Source: Noviherbaspirillum cavernae
Lineage (GTDB): Bacteria; Pseudomonadota; Gammaproteobacteria; Burkholderiales; Burkholderiaceae_D
DNA length: 64,000 nucleotides
Assembly: GCF_003590875.1 (NCBI RefSeq)
Contig: NZ_QYUN01000002.1
Location: 3,472,001-3,536,000 of the forward strand
Direction: 5' to 3'
Under the pieces are notes generated by a model. That model was given only the letters and a program-made list of their open reading frames with translations. It searched no databases and had not been told where the DNA came from. How positions within the stretch are numbered: the first letter of the stretch is position 1; every line of letters begins with the position of its first letter. This document shows, piece after piece, positions 35,550-44,528 of the stretch. Both the position numbers and the translations under genes were made by a program.

Positions 35550-36548
35550 TCAGAGCTGCGGCAGCATCGGCAGAAGTTCGTGGAGCGCGGGCTGCGCGGG
35601 CTGCGCGCGATGCGCCTCGGGCAGCACCAGCGCGCCGCGCTCCCCAGCCGCGTTGGCCGCAAGCCGGTAGGACGCGCCTTGCGGCAGCCAGTGCACCTGC
35701 ATCTCTGGCAGTTGCAGCAGCTGGTCGGGCTCAAACCCCTCGAGCGGCTGCGGCAGGCGGCGCGCATCCACCAGCGTCACGCCACCCGCGCCGAGCACCT
35801 CGAAGCCGTGCCCCTTGCTGATCACGAGCGCGGTGTCTTCATCGACGCCGATGCCGAGCAGCCGCGGGTTCCTGGCCACCGCCGCCAGCAGCCGCGCGAG
35901 GCGTCGCCGCTGCGAGAAGTGCTGGTCGATGATCGCCCCCTCCAGCAGGCCCATGCCGTCGCTCACGCCGCGCCCGGCAAGCATGTGGCGCGACATCGCC
36001 GCCGCGCCCGCGCTGGTGCCGGCGATGCATGCGCCGCGCGCCAGATAGGCGTAGCGGATCGCCTTCTCGATCTCGGTGCCGCCGATCAGCGACACGAGCC
36101 GACGCTGGTCGCCGCCGCCGATGAAGACGCCGTCCGACTGCACGATCTGCGCCGCCAGTGCCGGATCGTTGCAATCGTCGGGCGTGTTGATCGCGAGGTA
36201 CACGCGCCGCCGCACGCCGATCTCGGTCAGCACCTGATCGTAGCGGCCCCAGGCGAAGTCGGGAAAGGCGCTGGCGGCGGTCAGCACCGCGATCTGCGGA
36301 TCGTCGCGCCCGGTCAGTTCGACGAAACGGCGCAGGATGAGCTTGTCGCCGGTGCGATCCTCCGCGCCGCCGATGATGACGAGGCGACCCTGCCTGTGCT
36401 GCGGCGATGCAGACGGCGGCGCGGAGGGCGGCACTGAGGGTGGCACGATACGCACCGCCTCCTGGTGCGTCACCGCAGCCGCGTGCGCCGCCAGCCGCCA
36501 GCACCCGAGCGCGCCGATCCCCGCAATCAGAATGTTTCTTCGTTTCAT
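35550..36548 (-). CDS. cphB: Cyanophycinase (peptidase S51), probably exported
   Basis: 332 residues. An N-terminal signal-like sequence (MKRRNILIAGIGALGCWRLA) is followed by a Pro/Ser-rich linker and the cyanophycinase domain: GRLVIIGGAEDRTGDKLILR, FIGGGDQRRLVSLIGGTE, the nucleophile Ser in GACIAGTSAGAAAMS, and GIGVDEDTALVISKGHGFEV. It hydrolyses the Asp-Arg polymer cyanophycin. No cyanophycin synthetase lies nearby, and a signal peptide suggests use of external polymer, as known for CphE-type enzymes (the assignment to that subgroup is inference). Confidence 0.87.
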   Translation of the reverse strand: MKRRNILIAGIGALGCWRLAAHAAAVTHQEAVRIVPPSVPPSAPPSASPQHRQGRLVIIGGAEDRTGDKLILRRFVELTGRDDPQIAVLTAASAFPDFAWGRYDQVLTEIGVRRRVYLAINTPDDCNDPALAAQIVQSDGVFIGGGDQRRLVSLIGGTEIEKAIRYAYLARGACIAGTSAGAAAMSRHMLAGRGVSDGMGLLEGAIIDQHFSQRRRLARLLAAVARNPRLLGIGVDEDTALVISKGHGFEVLGAGGVTLVDARRLPQPLEGFEPDQLLQLPEMQVHWLPQGASYRLAANAAGERGALVLPEAHRAQPAQPALHELLPMLPQL

Positions 36549-36642
36549 TGATCCTTCCTTGTGCGCCTGCAGTGTCCGTGCATGCCGTGCATTGTCGCAG
36601 AGGCCGCTCGCGGGCGCGATTCGCCGGGAAGAAAGGAAAGGC

Positions 36643-37530
36643 TCAAGCCGGTGCCGCGATCGCCGGGCCGATCACCGTGCTCTTCGCTTCGTCGACGACG
36701 ATGAAGCGGCCGCGCAGAAAGTTCGCAATGCACTGCTGCGTCGCCGGCAGGTAGGGAATATTGCAATGATCCGAAGCGGGCACGGTCTGATCGATCACCT
36801 CCGCGCCCAGTTGCGACACCAGCAGATCGGTATGCAGATGCGGCACCACGTCATCGGACTCGGCGCGCAGCACGAGCGTGGGTGCCGACACGTGCCGCGC
36901 ATACTTCACCGACTCGAAGCGGTGCCTGAGCACCAGCGCCACCGGCAGCGAACGGAAGCGACGCTTCGCGAGCGCGAGAACCGAGTCGTACGGCGTGATC
37001 AGGGCGAGCGCAGAGACCGGTCGATGCGCCGCCACCTGCAGCGCCACGCCGGAACCGAGGCTGCGCCCGACCACCGCCACGCGCGCCGGATCGACGCGCC
37101 GGTGGCCCGCCAGCCAGTCGAACAGCATCCTGCCGTCCTCGATCATCTGGCGCTCGCCCGGGTTGCCGTGCGAGTCGCCGTAGCCGCGATAATTCATCAC
37201 CAGCACCGCCATGCCGGGAAACATCGCCGCCGCATCGCGTGCGACCCACGACACCTCCTCCGAGCGGCCGCCGAAGTAAATCACCGCCGGGTGCCTGCCC
37301 AGCGCCACGGGTACCAGCAGCCACCCGCACAGACGCGTGCCATCGGCGCTGCGCAGCACGACCGGGCGCGTCCGATGCCCGGTGCTGCGCGGCCGTTCCA
37401 CCACCTTGGTGCGAATGGGATCGAAAATGAGTTTGTGCTGCGAGGCGGCGATCGCTGCAAGTGCGCCAAGCCATGCGGTACCGGCAAGGCCGGCAATGCC
37501 TGAAAGCAGGCGTTTGGTTCGAATATTCAT
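36643..37530 (-). CDS. Alpha/beta hydrolase, exported or membrane-anchored
   Basis: 295 residues. The N-terminal hydrophobic segment (LLSGIAGLAGTAWLGALAAI) suggests export or anchoring. The hydrolase core carries the oxyanion part VIYFGGRSEEVSWVARDAAA, the YRGYGDSHGNPGE loop, the nucleophile elbow VVGRSLGSGVALQVA, a late Asp in LRAESDDVVPH, and His in ASDHCNIPY. It is of the BEM46/YqiA-type (DUF818-like) family; substrate unknown. Confidence 0.85.
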   Translation of the reverse strand: MNIRTKRLLSGIAGLAGTAWLGALAAIAASQHKLIFDPIRTKVVERPRSTGHRTRPVVLRSADGTRLCGWLLVPVALGRHPAVIYFGGRSEEVSWVARDAAAMFPGMAVLVMNYRGYGDSHGNPGERQMIEDGRMLFDWLAGHRRVDPARVAVVGRSLGSGVALQVAAHRPVSALALITPYDSVLALAKRRFRSLPVALVLRHRFESVKYARHVSAPTLVLRAESDDVVPHLHTDLLVSQLGAEVIDQTVPASDHCNIPYLPATQQCIANFLRGRFIVVDEAKSTVIGPAIAAPA

Positions 37531-37662
37531 GAATCCGTGCAGGTGAATCGATACGGATTCAGTTTAGCCACACGGTAACTAGCGGCCTTGCGCTGGGACA
37601 GGAGTGAAAGCGAATGTTTTCGTCGGTGGCGAAGACGCAACAGCGCCCCGTGAATCGGCATC

Positions 37663-38229
37663 TCATCGCTCCGCGCGCGTTGCCCTCGCGCGAAGCAGCA
37701 ACAGCAGCGACAAGGACACGGCCAGCAGCAGCCCGCCCGCAAGCCACAACTCGTGGGTGCTCGCCTCTGCCAGCAGGCGCATGATCGCGCGTCCAAAGAA
37801 GTAGCCGGCACAGCCGATGAGCGTTGCCCACGCCAGCGCGCTGATGAAGTCGAGGACGAGGAATCGGTACGGCGATACGCCGCTCATGCCGATGGCGATC
37901 AGACCGGCAGTGCGCAGGCCGTACAGGAAGCGGATCGAGAGAATGAGCGGAACCTGATGGCGGCGGAGCAGCTTGTTGACATGTTCGGCACGCGTTTGCA
38001 CCGAGGGGAACCGGCTCAGGAGTGCGGAGCCGTAGTGGCGGCCGGCATGGAAGCACGCCTGATCGGCCATGAAACCCGCGATCGCGGCAACCATGATCAC
38101 GTACGGCAGCGTCAGATGGCCGCGCGCTGCGGCCACTCCGCCCATGAGCAGCACCGCCTCTCCTTCGACAAACATGCCTAGCGCGATCGCCGCATATCCG
38201 TATTGTCCTACCCAGCCTGCAACATCCAT
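37663..38229 (-). CDS. DedA-family membrane protein
   Basis: 188 residues, SNARE-associated (DedA) domain: GQYGYAAIALGMFVEGEAVL, then GFMADQACFHAGRHYGSALL and the hallmark ILSIRFLYGLRTAGLIAIGM. A final hydrophobic helix follows. DedA proteins flip polyprenyl or glycerophospholipids. ATG 38229; the frame is open upstream into the repeat element, without similarity. A 157-bp MITE-like element lies 113 bp upstream of its start. Confidence 0.87.
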   Translation of the reverse strand: MDVAGWVGQYGYAAIALGMFVEGEAVLLMGGVAAARGHLTLPYVIMVAAIAGFMADQACFHAGRHYGSALLSRFPSVQTRAEHVNKLLRRHQVPLILSIRFLYGLRTAGLIAIGMSGVSPYRFLVLDFISALAWATLIGCAGYFFGRAIMRLLAEASTHELWLAGGLLLAVSLSLLLLLRARATRAER

Positions 38230-38342
38230 TGCAAAATCCTTTCGTTCAGTGGAGATAGAACAGGAATCTGTGCAAAAGTTGCCGTGCATCTGCCAGGGCG
38301 ATGCCGCGGCTGCAGCCGTGGTCAGGCGTGCCATGAGCGCTA

Positions 38343-38499
38343 GTGTCCTGAGTTTGAAGTTCGTTGCAAATAAAAGTGATGAAATCGCGACGAGACAAGG
38401 AAAAAAGCGCAGCAAGGCCGAGGCCTTGCGAGCATTTTTGACGCCGTATCGGTGCGATTCTCGTCATCTTTTATGCAGCGAATTTCGAATTCAGGACAC
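38343..38499 (+). mobile_element. MITE-like palindromic element, copy 1
   Basis: 157 bp with terminal inverted repeats: left GTGTCCTGAGTTTGAAGTTC, right (inward) GTGTCCTGAATTCGAAATTC. The whole element is an imperfect palindrome centred on a hairpin AGCAAGGCC-GAGGCCTTGC flanked by AAAAAAGCGC and a T run, resembling a bidirectional terminator. A second copy in the opposite orientation is at 50561-50717 and shares nearly all bases. It lies between DedA and the small prepilin-like gene. It has no coding capacity, so a parental transposase must act in trans. Confidence 0.8.
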
Positions 38500-38622
38500 C
38501 AGGATCATTTGCTACACCAACAACGCCGTACGGTCTTTTATTTGCCGCAACAAACCCCAAGTTTGCAGACGCAGGGTAAGCTACCATCTCCCGCAAGACT
38601 TCTGCCACGCAAAGGAATGTCA

Positions 38623-38781
38623 ATGAAGCAAGCGAAGGGTTTCACGATTGTTCAAACCATGGTGATTCTGTTTGTTGCCGGCATCATCGGCTGGTTCGCG
38701 GTCGATGCCATCATCGACAAGCGCTGCGAAACCGAGCCGTCGGGGGCGATGTGCGCGGACCGTGCGCCGGCCTCGAAATGA
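38623..38781 (+). CDS. Small prepilin-like membrane protein
   Basis: 52 residues from ATG 38623 (AAAGGA six bases upstream). The N-terminus MKQAKGFTIVQTMVILFVAG resembles a type IV prepilin leader: short basic leader, Gly-Phe cleavage point and hydrophobic helix, but with Gln instead of Glu at position +5. After the helix only about 22 residues follow, with two Cys (RCETEPSGAMCADR). It is translationally coupled to the next gene (ATGA overlap). Function unknown; a minor pseudopilin is one possibility, a plain bitopic peptide another. Confidence 0.6.
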   Translation: MKQAKGFTIVQTMVILFVAGIIGWFAVDAIIDKRCETEPSGAMCADRAPASK

Positions 38782-39065
38782 GCGCACGATACAGATACGG
38801 ATACGGCCGGCCTGCAATGCCGCCGGTGGTGGCAACGATGCTTGAAAACTGGACATCCTTCTTCATCAAACCCAGATATGCGCAACCGCCGCAGGATGGC
38901 TGGTATGAAACCAGTACCGACGCGTTTGCGACGACGCTCGTGCTGTACTGGCGCGGCGTGGAATGGGTGGCATCCCCCGACAGCCCGCAAGGGAAGGAGC
39001 ATATTCGCCAGGACCGGCAGTGGCGCGTGTTGCCGGAGGGACCGGCAACAGAATCGCCGTCGTGA
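38778..39065 (+). CDS. Hypothetical protein coupled to the prepilin-like gene
   Basis: 95 residues, start overlapping the preceding stop. No signal peptide or membrane helix. The sequence has aromatic-rich segments (MSARYRYGYGRP; ENWTSFFIKPRYAQPPQDGW; TTLVLYWRGVEWVASPDS). I do not recognise a family. The coupling and matching codon use support that it is real. Confidence 0.5.
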   Translation: MSARYRYGYGRPAMPPVVATMLENWTSFFIKPRYAQPPQDGWYETSTDAFATTLVLYWRGVEWVASPDSPQGKEHIRQDRQWRVLPEGPATESPS

Positions 39066-39195
39066 ACTGGCGTGTTGATGCACCTGTTGCTCCCTGCCTC
39101 CCGGCAATCCGAAGCCGCCTCAATGCGCAGTGCCCTCCGCAGCGTAGAGCGGCGCGCATCACCTCGCTGCCGCTGCATGTCGCGCCAGCTGCAAT

Positions 39196-40971
39196 TCATC
39201 CGTTCCCCGCTGCCCTTGCATCTGCCCCGTTGCCGGAACCGGTGAGCGCATTCCTGTAATCGATCACGGCGCCGATGAAGGCGGCATGCACGAAGGTCTG
39301 CGGAAAATTCCCCAGCATCCTGCCGCTTCCCGCATCGGCTTCCTCGGCGAAAAATCCGAGATCGTTGGCATACTTCAATGCGGTTTCCAGCAGCATGCGC
39401 GCCCGCGGCAAGTCCTTGCGCATCACCCAGTACTGCGCGACCCAGATGGTGCCGGCCAGGAACGCTCCTTCCTTGCGCGCATCGAATTCCTCCAGGTGTC
39501 TGCGATAGAGACGTCCGTCCGAATGGTCGCGTTCCAGCACGCGCATGGTCGCCAGCATTTCCGGCGCATCGGCAGCCGTGTAGCCCCACACCGGGAACAG
39601 CGCGGCGGATACATCGACCGCTTCGCCGCCGGCCACTGCGGCATATGCGCCTTCGGCATTGAGGCAATGCGCGGCGACATGATCGTGGATCTCGCCTGCC
39701 GCATCGCGCCAGCGCCGCGCCTGCGCATCGTTGTCGGCATGCTCGGCCAGATAGCGCAGCGCGCATGAGGTGATGACCTTGCCGGCCGTGTACTGGCGGA
39801 GGTCATGCTCTTCCCAGATGCCGTTGTCCTCCTGCCGCCAATGGGCGGCGAGGAAATCGGCAAGCTGCCTGACCGTGTCCCAGTGCTCGCGTGTGCCGTA
39901 GCGGTCGTAGATCAGTTTCGCGGCGAGCAGCACGTTGGCGAATCCATCCAGTTGCATCTGGTCGTTTGCATTGTTGCCGATGCGGACCGGACGGCTGCCG
40001 AGATAGCCGCCAAGCGGCAATTCGACTTCGTCCGGCGCGGGCTGATAATCGAGCGACACGAAAGGCGGCAGCAGCGGCTTGCGCGCATCCTCCTGTTTCG
40101 AGCCGCAGATGAATTCGAGGAACTGCCGTGCAGCGCCGCCCTGGCTGCCGGCACGCACCAGCGCGCTCATGATCATGCCGGTGTCGCGCAGCCACACGTA
40201 GCGGTAGTCGTAGTTGCGATGCCCGCCCGGCACCTCCGGCAGCGAAGTCGTGGCCGCCGCGATGATGCCGCCATTGGGCGCATAGGTCATCAGGCGCAAT
40301 GCGCGCAGCGATTGCGCGACTTCCGTTTCGAACGGGCCCGCGTATGCGGTCTCGGACGCAATGTCGCGCCATTGATCGAGCGTGACGTTCAGCCAGCGCC
40401 GCACATCCGCTTCTCGCGGTCTTGCCATCGATGCATTCGCCAGCACGGCCCAGCCTTCCTCCCCCGCCGGCAGCTCGAAACGGATCGCGCCATCTTCGAT
40501 GACAAGCGGATGCGAGGCGTGCAGGCAGTATCGCCCGTCGATGCGCACGCCCTCCTCATGCGGCTGCAGATCGGCCGTGCCCCTCGCATAATCCGGCGCG
40601 GGCTTCAGCACGATGGCGATCCGTTGCGGCGCAGAGGAAAACAGCCGGCAAACTCCGTCCGGCACGGCGGCGCCGAGCGGCATCCAGTCCGTTATCGTGC
40701 ATTCGCCGCCTTGCATGCGCAAACGCGTTTCCAGCACCCCGCTGTGTTCGAGATAACGCCGGCTGCCCTTGATGCTGCCCTTGATTGCGGACGACGGCTC
40801 GACCGTCCATGCGCCGCCCTTGTCCTCATCCAGCAGCGCCGCCAGCAGGGAAGGATGGTCGAAGCGCTCTGGGCAGTACCAGACGATGGAGGCATTGCGC
40901 GTCACAACGGCACATGTCTTGCGATCGCCGATGAGGGCGAGATCGCGGATGTCAGGTTGAAGCGTCGACAT
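39196..40971 (-). CDS. Glycoside hydrolase family 15 protein (glucoamylase/trehalase-like)
   Basis: 591 residues. N-terminal super-beta-sandwich (MSTLQPDIRDLALIGDRKTC, then VWYCPERFDHPSLLAALLDE) followed by the (alpha/alpha)6 barrel. Signature segments are GGHRNYDYRYVWLRDTGMIM with the substrate-binding WLRD, and the barrel regions LQLDGFANVLLAAKLIYDRY and DNGIWEEHDLRQYTAGK with the catalytic acid Glu. No signal peptide, so it acts on intracellular oligosaccharides or trehalose. Bacterial GH15 of this type are often trehalases or glucoamylases; substrate not determined. Confidence 0.87.
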   Translation of the reverse strand: MSTLQPDIRDLALIGDRKTCAVVTRNASIVWYCPERFDHPSLLAALLDEDKGGAWTVEPSSAIKGSIKGSRRYLEHSGVLETRLRMQGGECTITDWMPLGAAVPDGVCRLFSSAPQRIAIVLKPAPDYARGTADLQPHEEGVRIDGRYCLHASHPLVIEDGAIRFELPAGEEGWAVLANASMARPREADVRRWLNVTLDQWRDIASETAYAGPFETEVAQSLRALRLMTYAPNGGIIAAATTSLPEVPGGHRNYDYRYVWLRDTGMIMSALVRAGSQGGAARQFLEFICGSKQEDARKPLLPPFVSLDYQPAPDEVELPLGGYLGSRPVRIGNNANDQMQLDGFANVLLAAKLIYDRYGTREHWDTVRQLADFLAAHWRQEDNGIWEEHDLRQYTAGKVITSCALRYLAEHADNDAQARRWRDAAGEIHDHVAAHCLNAEGAYAAVAGGEAVDVSAALFPVWGYTAADAPEMLATMRVLERDHSDGRLYRRHLEEFDARKEGAFLAGTIWVAQYWVMRKDLPRARMLLETALKYANDLGFFAEEADAGSGRMLGNFPQTFVHAAFIGAVIDYRNALTGSGNGADARAAGNG

Positions 40972-41511
40972 GAGAATCCTTTGGGAGCGTAGTGCGAGCG
41001 CATTGCGCTACGGGTCAGGCCGCTGCCTCTGAAACAGTATCAGCGCCCCTCCGCATTAGTCCATGCGTTATCCCGTTCGGTAGCTAGCGTATCCATGGCG
41101 AACTTTCCCGTGTTGAATATTGAATCTCGCTTGATCCGTCTTTCGTCGAGGTGTTGTCATTCTTGATGGACACGCTGCCCATATTCAAGTCGAAATCGAA
41201 ATACGCAAACGGGTGAATCGAGAATGCCAAGGAGATGGCCCCGGCTGACGCGATGGAAACATCCCGCATGTGGTGCCGCAATACACATGCCAGACGGTAG
41301 GCGCGAGACAGACCGGAGACAGACCTGATTCAACGCACTGTTGCGCGCATGGTCAGTTCAAAAAGTTCATGAATCAGAAGCAGATGGGAGATGCATCAAG
41401 TCCCGGGCCAATTTCTCGCCGATGTGGGGCGAGGTTTTCCAGGTTCGCATTGCTCATCACGGACTGCTCATCATACTGGAGTCATCGTTTCATCAATTTA
41501 AGGAGTCTTCC
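40972..41511. other. 540-bp intergenic region
   Basis: Promoter side of the GH15 gene and leader of the small secreted protein, with a good AAGGAG just before 41512. Short open frames here have no family features. I see no repeat or RNA gene. Confidence 0.5.
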
Positions 41512-41865
41512 ATGAAGTTTCGCTCTCTCTTGATTGCCGCGTTGGCACTACCGATGGGTATTGCATCTGCTCAAACAACAAGCACCCCCGATCCGTTCGT
41601 CCCGCTGACTTCCAGCGCCGGCAGCACAGGCGCAAACGGATCGGCAGCCGGCAGCTCGACATGGTTTATCGATACCACCAATAAACTCGTGGTCCTGTGC
41701 GCGCAGAGCGCCAGCTCGGGCACGACGGCACCTCCAGCCTTTACCTGCACTGCGCAGGCAGCGCCCACCTCAGCAAGTACCGGCACCACAGGCACTGGAA
41801 CCGGAGCCACCGGCACCACACCCGCAGCGAGCAGCGCGGCCGGAATCAATCCTCTGGGACGCTGA
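41512..41865 (+). CDS. Small secreted Thr/Gly/Ala/Ser-rich protein
   Basis: 117 residues: a clear signal peptide (MKFRSLLIAALALPMGIASA, cleavage after ASA) and a short domain with SSTWFIDTTNKLVVLCAQSA and a second Cys (TCTAQA). A low-complexity tail follows, dominated by T, G and A and ending INPLGR. AAGGAG is located six bases before the ATG. The family is unknown to me; probably periplasmic or surface. It is followed by a strong terminator hairpin. Confidence 0.7.
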   Translation: MKFRSLLIAALALPMGIASAQTTSTPDPFVPLTSSAGSTGANGSAAGSSTWFIDTTNKLVVLCAQSASSGTTAPPAFTCTAQAAPTSASTGTTGTGTGATGTTPAASSAAGINPLGR

Positions 41866-41909
41866 ATACGGATAGCAAGCTTGCCGGATCTGGTTGACCG
41901 GCATTTCGT

Positions 41910-41940
41910 GCCCGCACCGCGAAGCCGTGCGGGCATTTTC
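41910..41940 (+). terminator. Rho-independent terminator
   Basis: GCCCGCAC (41910-41917) pairs with GTGCGGGC (41927-41934), followed by a T-rich run (ATTTTC). It ends the small secreted protein transcript and lies before the convergent SDR gene. Confidence 0.75.
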
Positions 41941-42003
41941 ATTTCTGGCGCGGATCATGTTCGTTGTGGCGAATGCATTTTCCTGCGCAAGCTCTGATGA
42001 TGT

Positions 42004-42786
42004 TCACGCGCCCTGCCCCTGGAACAGCATCAGCGCCCCATCCACCACCAGCGTCGTGCCGTGAATGTAGCGCGCCTCATCGGAGGCGAGGAACACGGCG
42101 GCATAGGCGATTTCCTCTGGCTGCGCGGCGCGCTTCATCGGGATCGACTGCACCTGCTCCTCGAGCACCTTGGGGTCGTCTATCGCTTCCTGATTCATCG
42201 GCGTGAGCACCATGCCCGGCGCGATGTTGTTGACGTTGATGTTCTTCTCGGCGAGTTCAAGCGCAAGCGTGGTCGTCAGATTGCGCAAGCCACCCTTGGA
42301 AGCGTCGTAGCCCGATGCGCCGGCACGCGGAATCTCCTGATGCACGCTCGTGATATTGAGAATCGTGCCGTGCCTGCCGCTGCCTTCGATGCCACGGATG
42401 AATTCGCGGCAGCAGTAGAAGGGGCCGTACAGGTTGGTGCGCAATGCGTTGTCCCATTCCTCGTCCGTCATGTCGCTGACCGGCTTGCCCAGGGCATCGA
42501 TGCCGGCGGCGTTGACGAGGATGGTGACGGTCCCCAGGGTTTTCTTCATGTCGCCGAACAGGCGGGCGACGCTGGCGGAATCGCGCTGATCGAGCTGAAA
42601 GACCGCCGCCTTGCGTCCGGCTGCCTCGACCTGCCGCGCCGTATCCTCCGCGCCCTGCTTGTCATGGAAATAGGTCAGGGCGACATCCGCGCCTTCCTTC
42701 GCGAACGCGATGGCGGTGGCTTTTCCTATGCCCGAATCCGACCCTGTCACGAATGCGATCTCGCCCTGCAATCTTTGCCTGTCCAT
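42004..42786 (-). CDS. SDR-family oxidoreductase (glucose 1-dehydrogenase-like)
   Basis: 260 residues. Rossmann loop FVTGSDSGIGKATAIAFAKE, NAAG in ILVNAAGIDALGK, catalytic Ser in ILNITSVHQEIPRAG and Tyr/Lys in GYDASKGGLRNLTTTLALEL. PG motif NNIAPGMVLTPMNQE. The pattern matches the glucose 1-dehydrogenase/YhxD-like group often annotated as general stress SDRs. No linked pathway genes. Confidence 0.88.
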   Translation of the reverse strand: MDRQRLQGEIAFVTGSDSGIGKATAIAFAKEGADVALTYFHDKQGAEDTARQVEAAGRKAAVFQLDQRDSASVARLFGDMKKTLGTVTILVNAAGIDALGKPVSDMTDEEWDNALRTNLYGPFYCCREFIRGIEGSGRHGTILNITSVHQEIPRAGASGYDASKGGLRNLTTTLALELAEKNINVNNIAPGMVLTPMNQEAIDDPKVLEEQVQSIPMKRAAQPEEIAYAAVFLASDEARYIHGTTLVVDGALMLFQGQGA

Positions 42787-42996
42787 ACTCGATTCTCCTG
42801 CTCAATGCGCACCTGCCATCCACATCTTCCTGTCGGTACGCGGAAACTTCGCATTCGCTTTCATGCACCAAGAGTTGTTGTGATCGGCTCGTGATAATGA
42901 GGTTCCATTTTCTGTGCAGCGGAAATGACGGTCCGGAAACGACTGCCGCTCGCAAAGATGCCTGTGCCATTTCCTTTTGCAAGAAGGACACGCGAC

Positions 42997-43206
42997 ATGA
43001 AAAATCAACAGCCTCCCCCGCCCAAACCGCAACCGGAGGAAATTCCGCGCAAGCCGCAACCGGAAGTTCCACCGCCGCAACGACCGGAACCGGAAATCGA
43101 ACCGCCGACGCCGCCCGAACCGAAGATTCCGCAACTGCCGCCGGAGATCACGCCAGGCATACCGACGGTGCCGGAAATCATTCCCGATCCATCGCCACGG
43201 GAATGA
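42997..43206 (+). CDS. Small Pro/Glu-rich protein
   Basis: 69 residues, almost entirely Pro with alternating Glu, Lys and Arg. It starts MKNQQPPPPKPQPEEIPRKP and has repeated units of the form P-E-x-P-P-x-P-E, like the rigid linkers of TonB. There is no signal peptide or membrane helix. ATG 42997 has AAGAAGGA upstream. The low complexity prevents family assignment. Probably real, since the start signals and frame length are good. Confidence 0.55.
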   Translation: MKNQQPPPPKPQPEEIPRKPQPEVPPPQRPEPEIEPPTPPEPKIPQLPPEITPGIPTVPEIIPDPSPRE

Positions 43207-43367
43207 CGGGCGCCACGTTTGCAGATGCGTTCGGCACCGATCTGCATTTCGGGCGCGGCACGGTGAGCGGGTTTGGCGGGGCGGAGACCAAAGGGCGGGA
43301 GGTGCGGAGAGCTGTGATTGTCGCGACGCGCTCAACGAAGCCGTGTTGATATTTGTGGTGAACGACG

Positions 43368-44528
43368 TTGTCAAACGCGTTCATGATAATGAGAACGCAC
43401 ATAGAACGGACCAACAAGACGAGAGGGCCGATGCTTGCAAGCTGGATACGATTGGCATTTGCCTGGACCACGGTTGCCGTGTTTTTCATCTTCGGCGGCG
43501 ACTGGCTGGCCGACCTCTCTTCCACGCCCAAATCGCTGGCGCTGTTTGCCTGGCTGTTCGTCATCATCCTGTGGTGCGTTTTCGGGGTCGTGAAAGAAGC
43601 GGATCATCTTGCCGAGATGCTCGGCGAGCCGCTTGGCACGCTGGTGCTGACCTTGTCGGTGGTCATCATCGAAGTGGTGCTGATCGGCGCGGTCATGCTG
43701 GATGCCAAGGAATCGCCGACGGTCGGACGCGACACCATGTTCGCGGTCCTGATGATCATCCTCAATGGCGTCGTCGGACTGGTATTGTTGCTGGGCGGAT
43801 TGAAGCATGTGGAACAGTCGTACAACCTGCAGGGAGCATCGGCCTATCTCGCATTGATCCTGCCCTTGTCTTTCATCGCGCTCATTCTTCCGAATTTCAC
43901 GCAATCGACCGCCGACGGCAGCCTCACGCGCACGCAGGCATTCTTTTTCTCACTGTTTACCGTCACGCTTTACGGCATCTTTCTCGTGATCCAGACCGGA
44001 CGCCATCGCGGCTTTTTCATCGAACCGGGTCAGGAAGAAGTCGCTGCCCATGCCGCGCCTGTCACGCATTCGCGCGGCGAAGTGATGCGGCATGTCGCTC
44101 TCCTCGTCGTCACGATATTGCCGATCGTGCTGCTCTCCAAACAGCTTGCCAAGCTGGTCGATCACAGCATTGCCGTGCTCGGCGCGCCGCCGGTTCTGGG
44201 CGGCGTCCTCATCGCCATCATCATCTTCACACCGGAAGGACTCAGCGCCCTGCGCGCGGCGCTGGATAACCAGCTGCAACGCGCGACCAATCTCTGTCTC
44301 GGCGCAGCCGCATCGACCATCGGCCTGACCGTTCCCGCCGTGCTCGGTATCGGCCTTCTCACCGGCAAGCCCGTGGTGCTCGGGCTTGACCAGGCCGGCA
44401 TGGCGCTGCTGGCACTCACGCTGCTGCTCAGCACGATCACCTTTTCCGGCACGCGCACGACGCTGCTCGAAGGGGCAGTGCATCTGGTCGTGTTCATGGT
44501 GTATATCGTGCTGATCTTCAGTCCCTGA
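43368..44528 (+). CDS. chaA: Calcium/proton antiporter (ChaA/CAX type)
   Basis: 386 residues, about 11 helices. The two inverted cation-exchange repeats are seen: GEPLGTLVLTLSVVIIEVVL with the ion-binding Glu, and GGVLIAIIIFTPEGLSALRA with a second Glu. The stretch LQRATNLCLGAAASTIGLTV separates the second repeat. It expels Ca2+ or Na+ in exchange for H+. The start is uncertain: 43431 has a better ribosome binding site (GAGAGG) than 43368. It is monocistronic, as far as can be seen. Confidence 0.85.
   Translation: MSNAFMIMRTHIERTNKTRGPMLASWIRLAFAWTTVAVFFIFGGDWLADLSSTPKSLALFAWLFVIILWCVFGVVKEADHLAEMLGEPLGTLVLTLSVVIIEVVLIGAVMLDAKESPTVGRDTMFAVLMIILNGVVGLVLLLGGLKHVEQSYNLQGASAYLALILPLSFIALILPNFTQSTADGSLTRTQAFFFSLFTVTLYGIFLVIQTGRHRGFFIEPGQEEVAAHAAPVTHSRGEVMRHVALLVVTILPIVLLSKQLAKLVDHSIAVLGAPPVLGGVLIAIIIFTPEGLSALRAALDNQLQRATNLCLGAAASTIGLTVPAVLGIGLLTGKPVVLGLDQAGMALLALTLLLSTITFSGTRTTLLEGAVHLVVFMVYIVLIFSP

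Noticed and set aside
41084..41281. 65-codon minus-strand frame upstream of GH15
   Set aside because: No start signal and no recognisable protein; left as intergenic.
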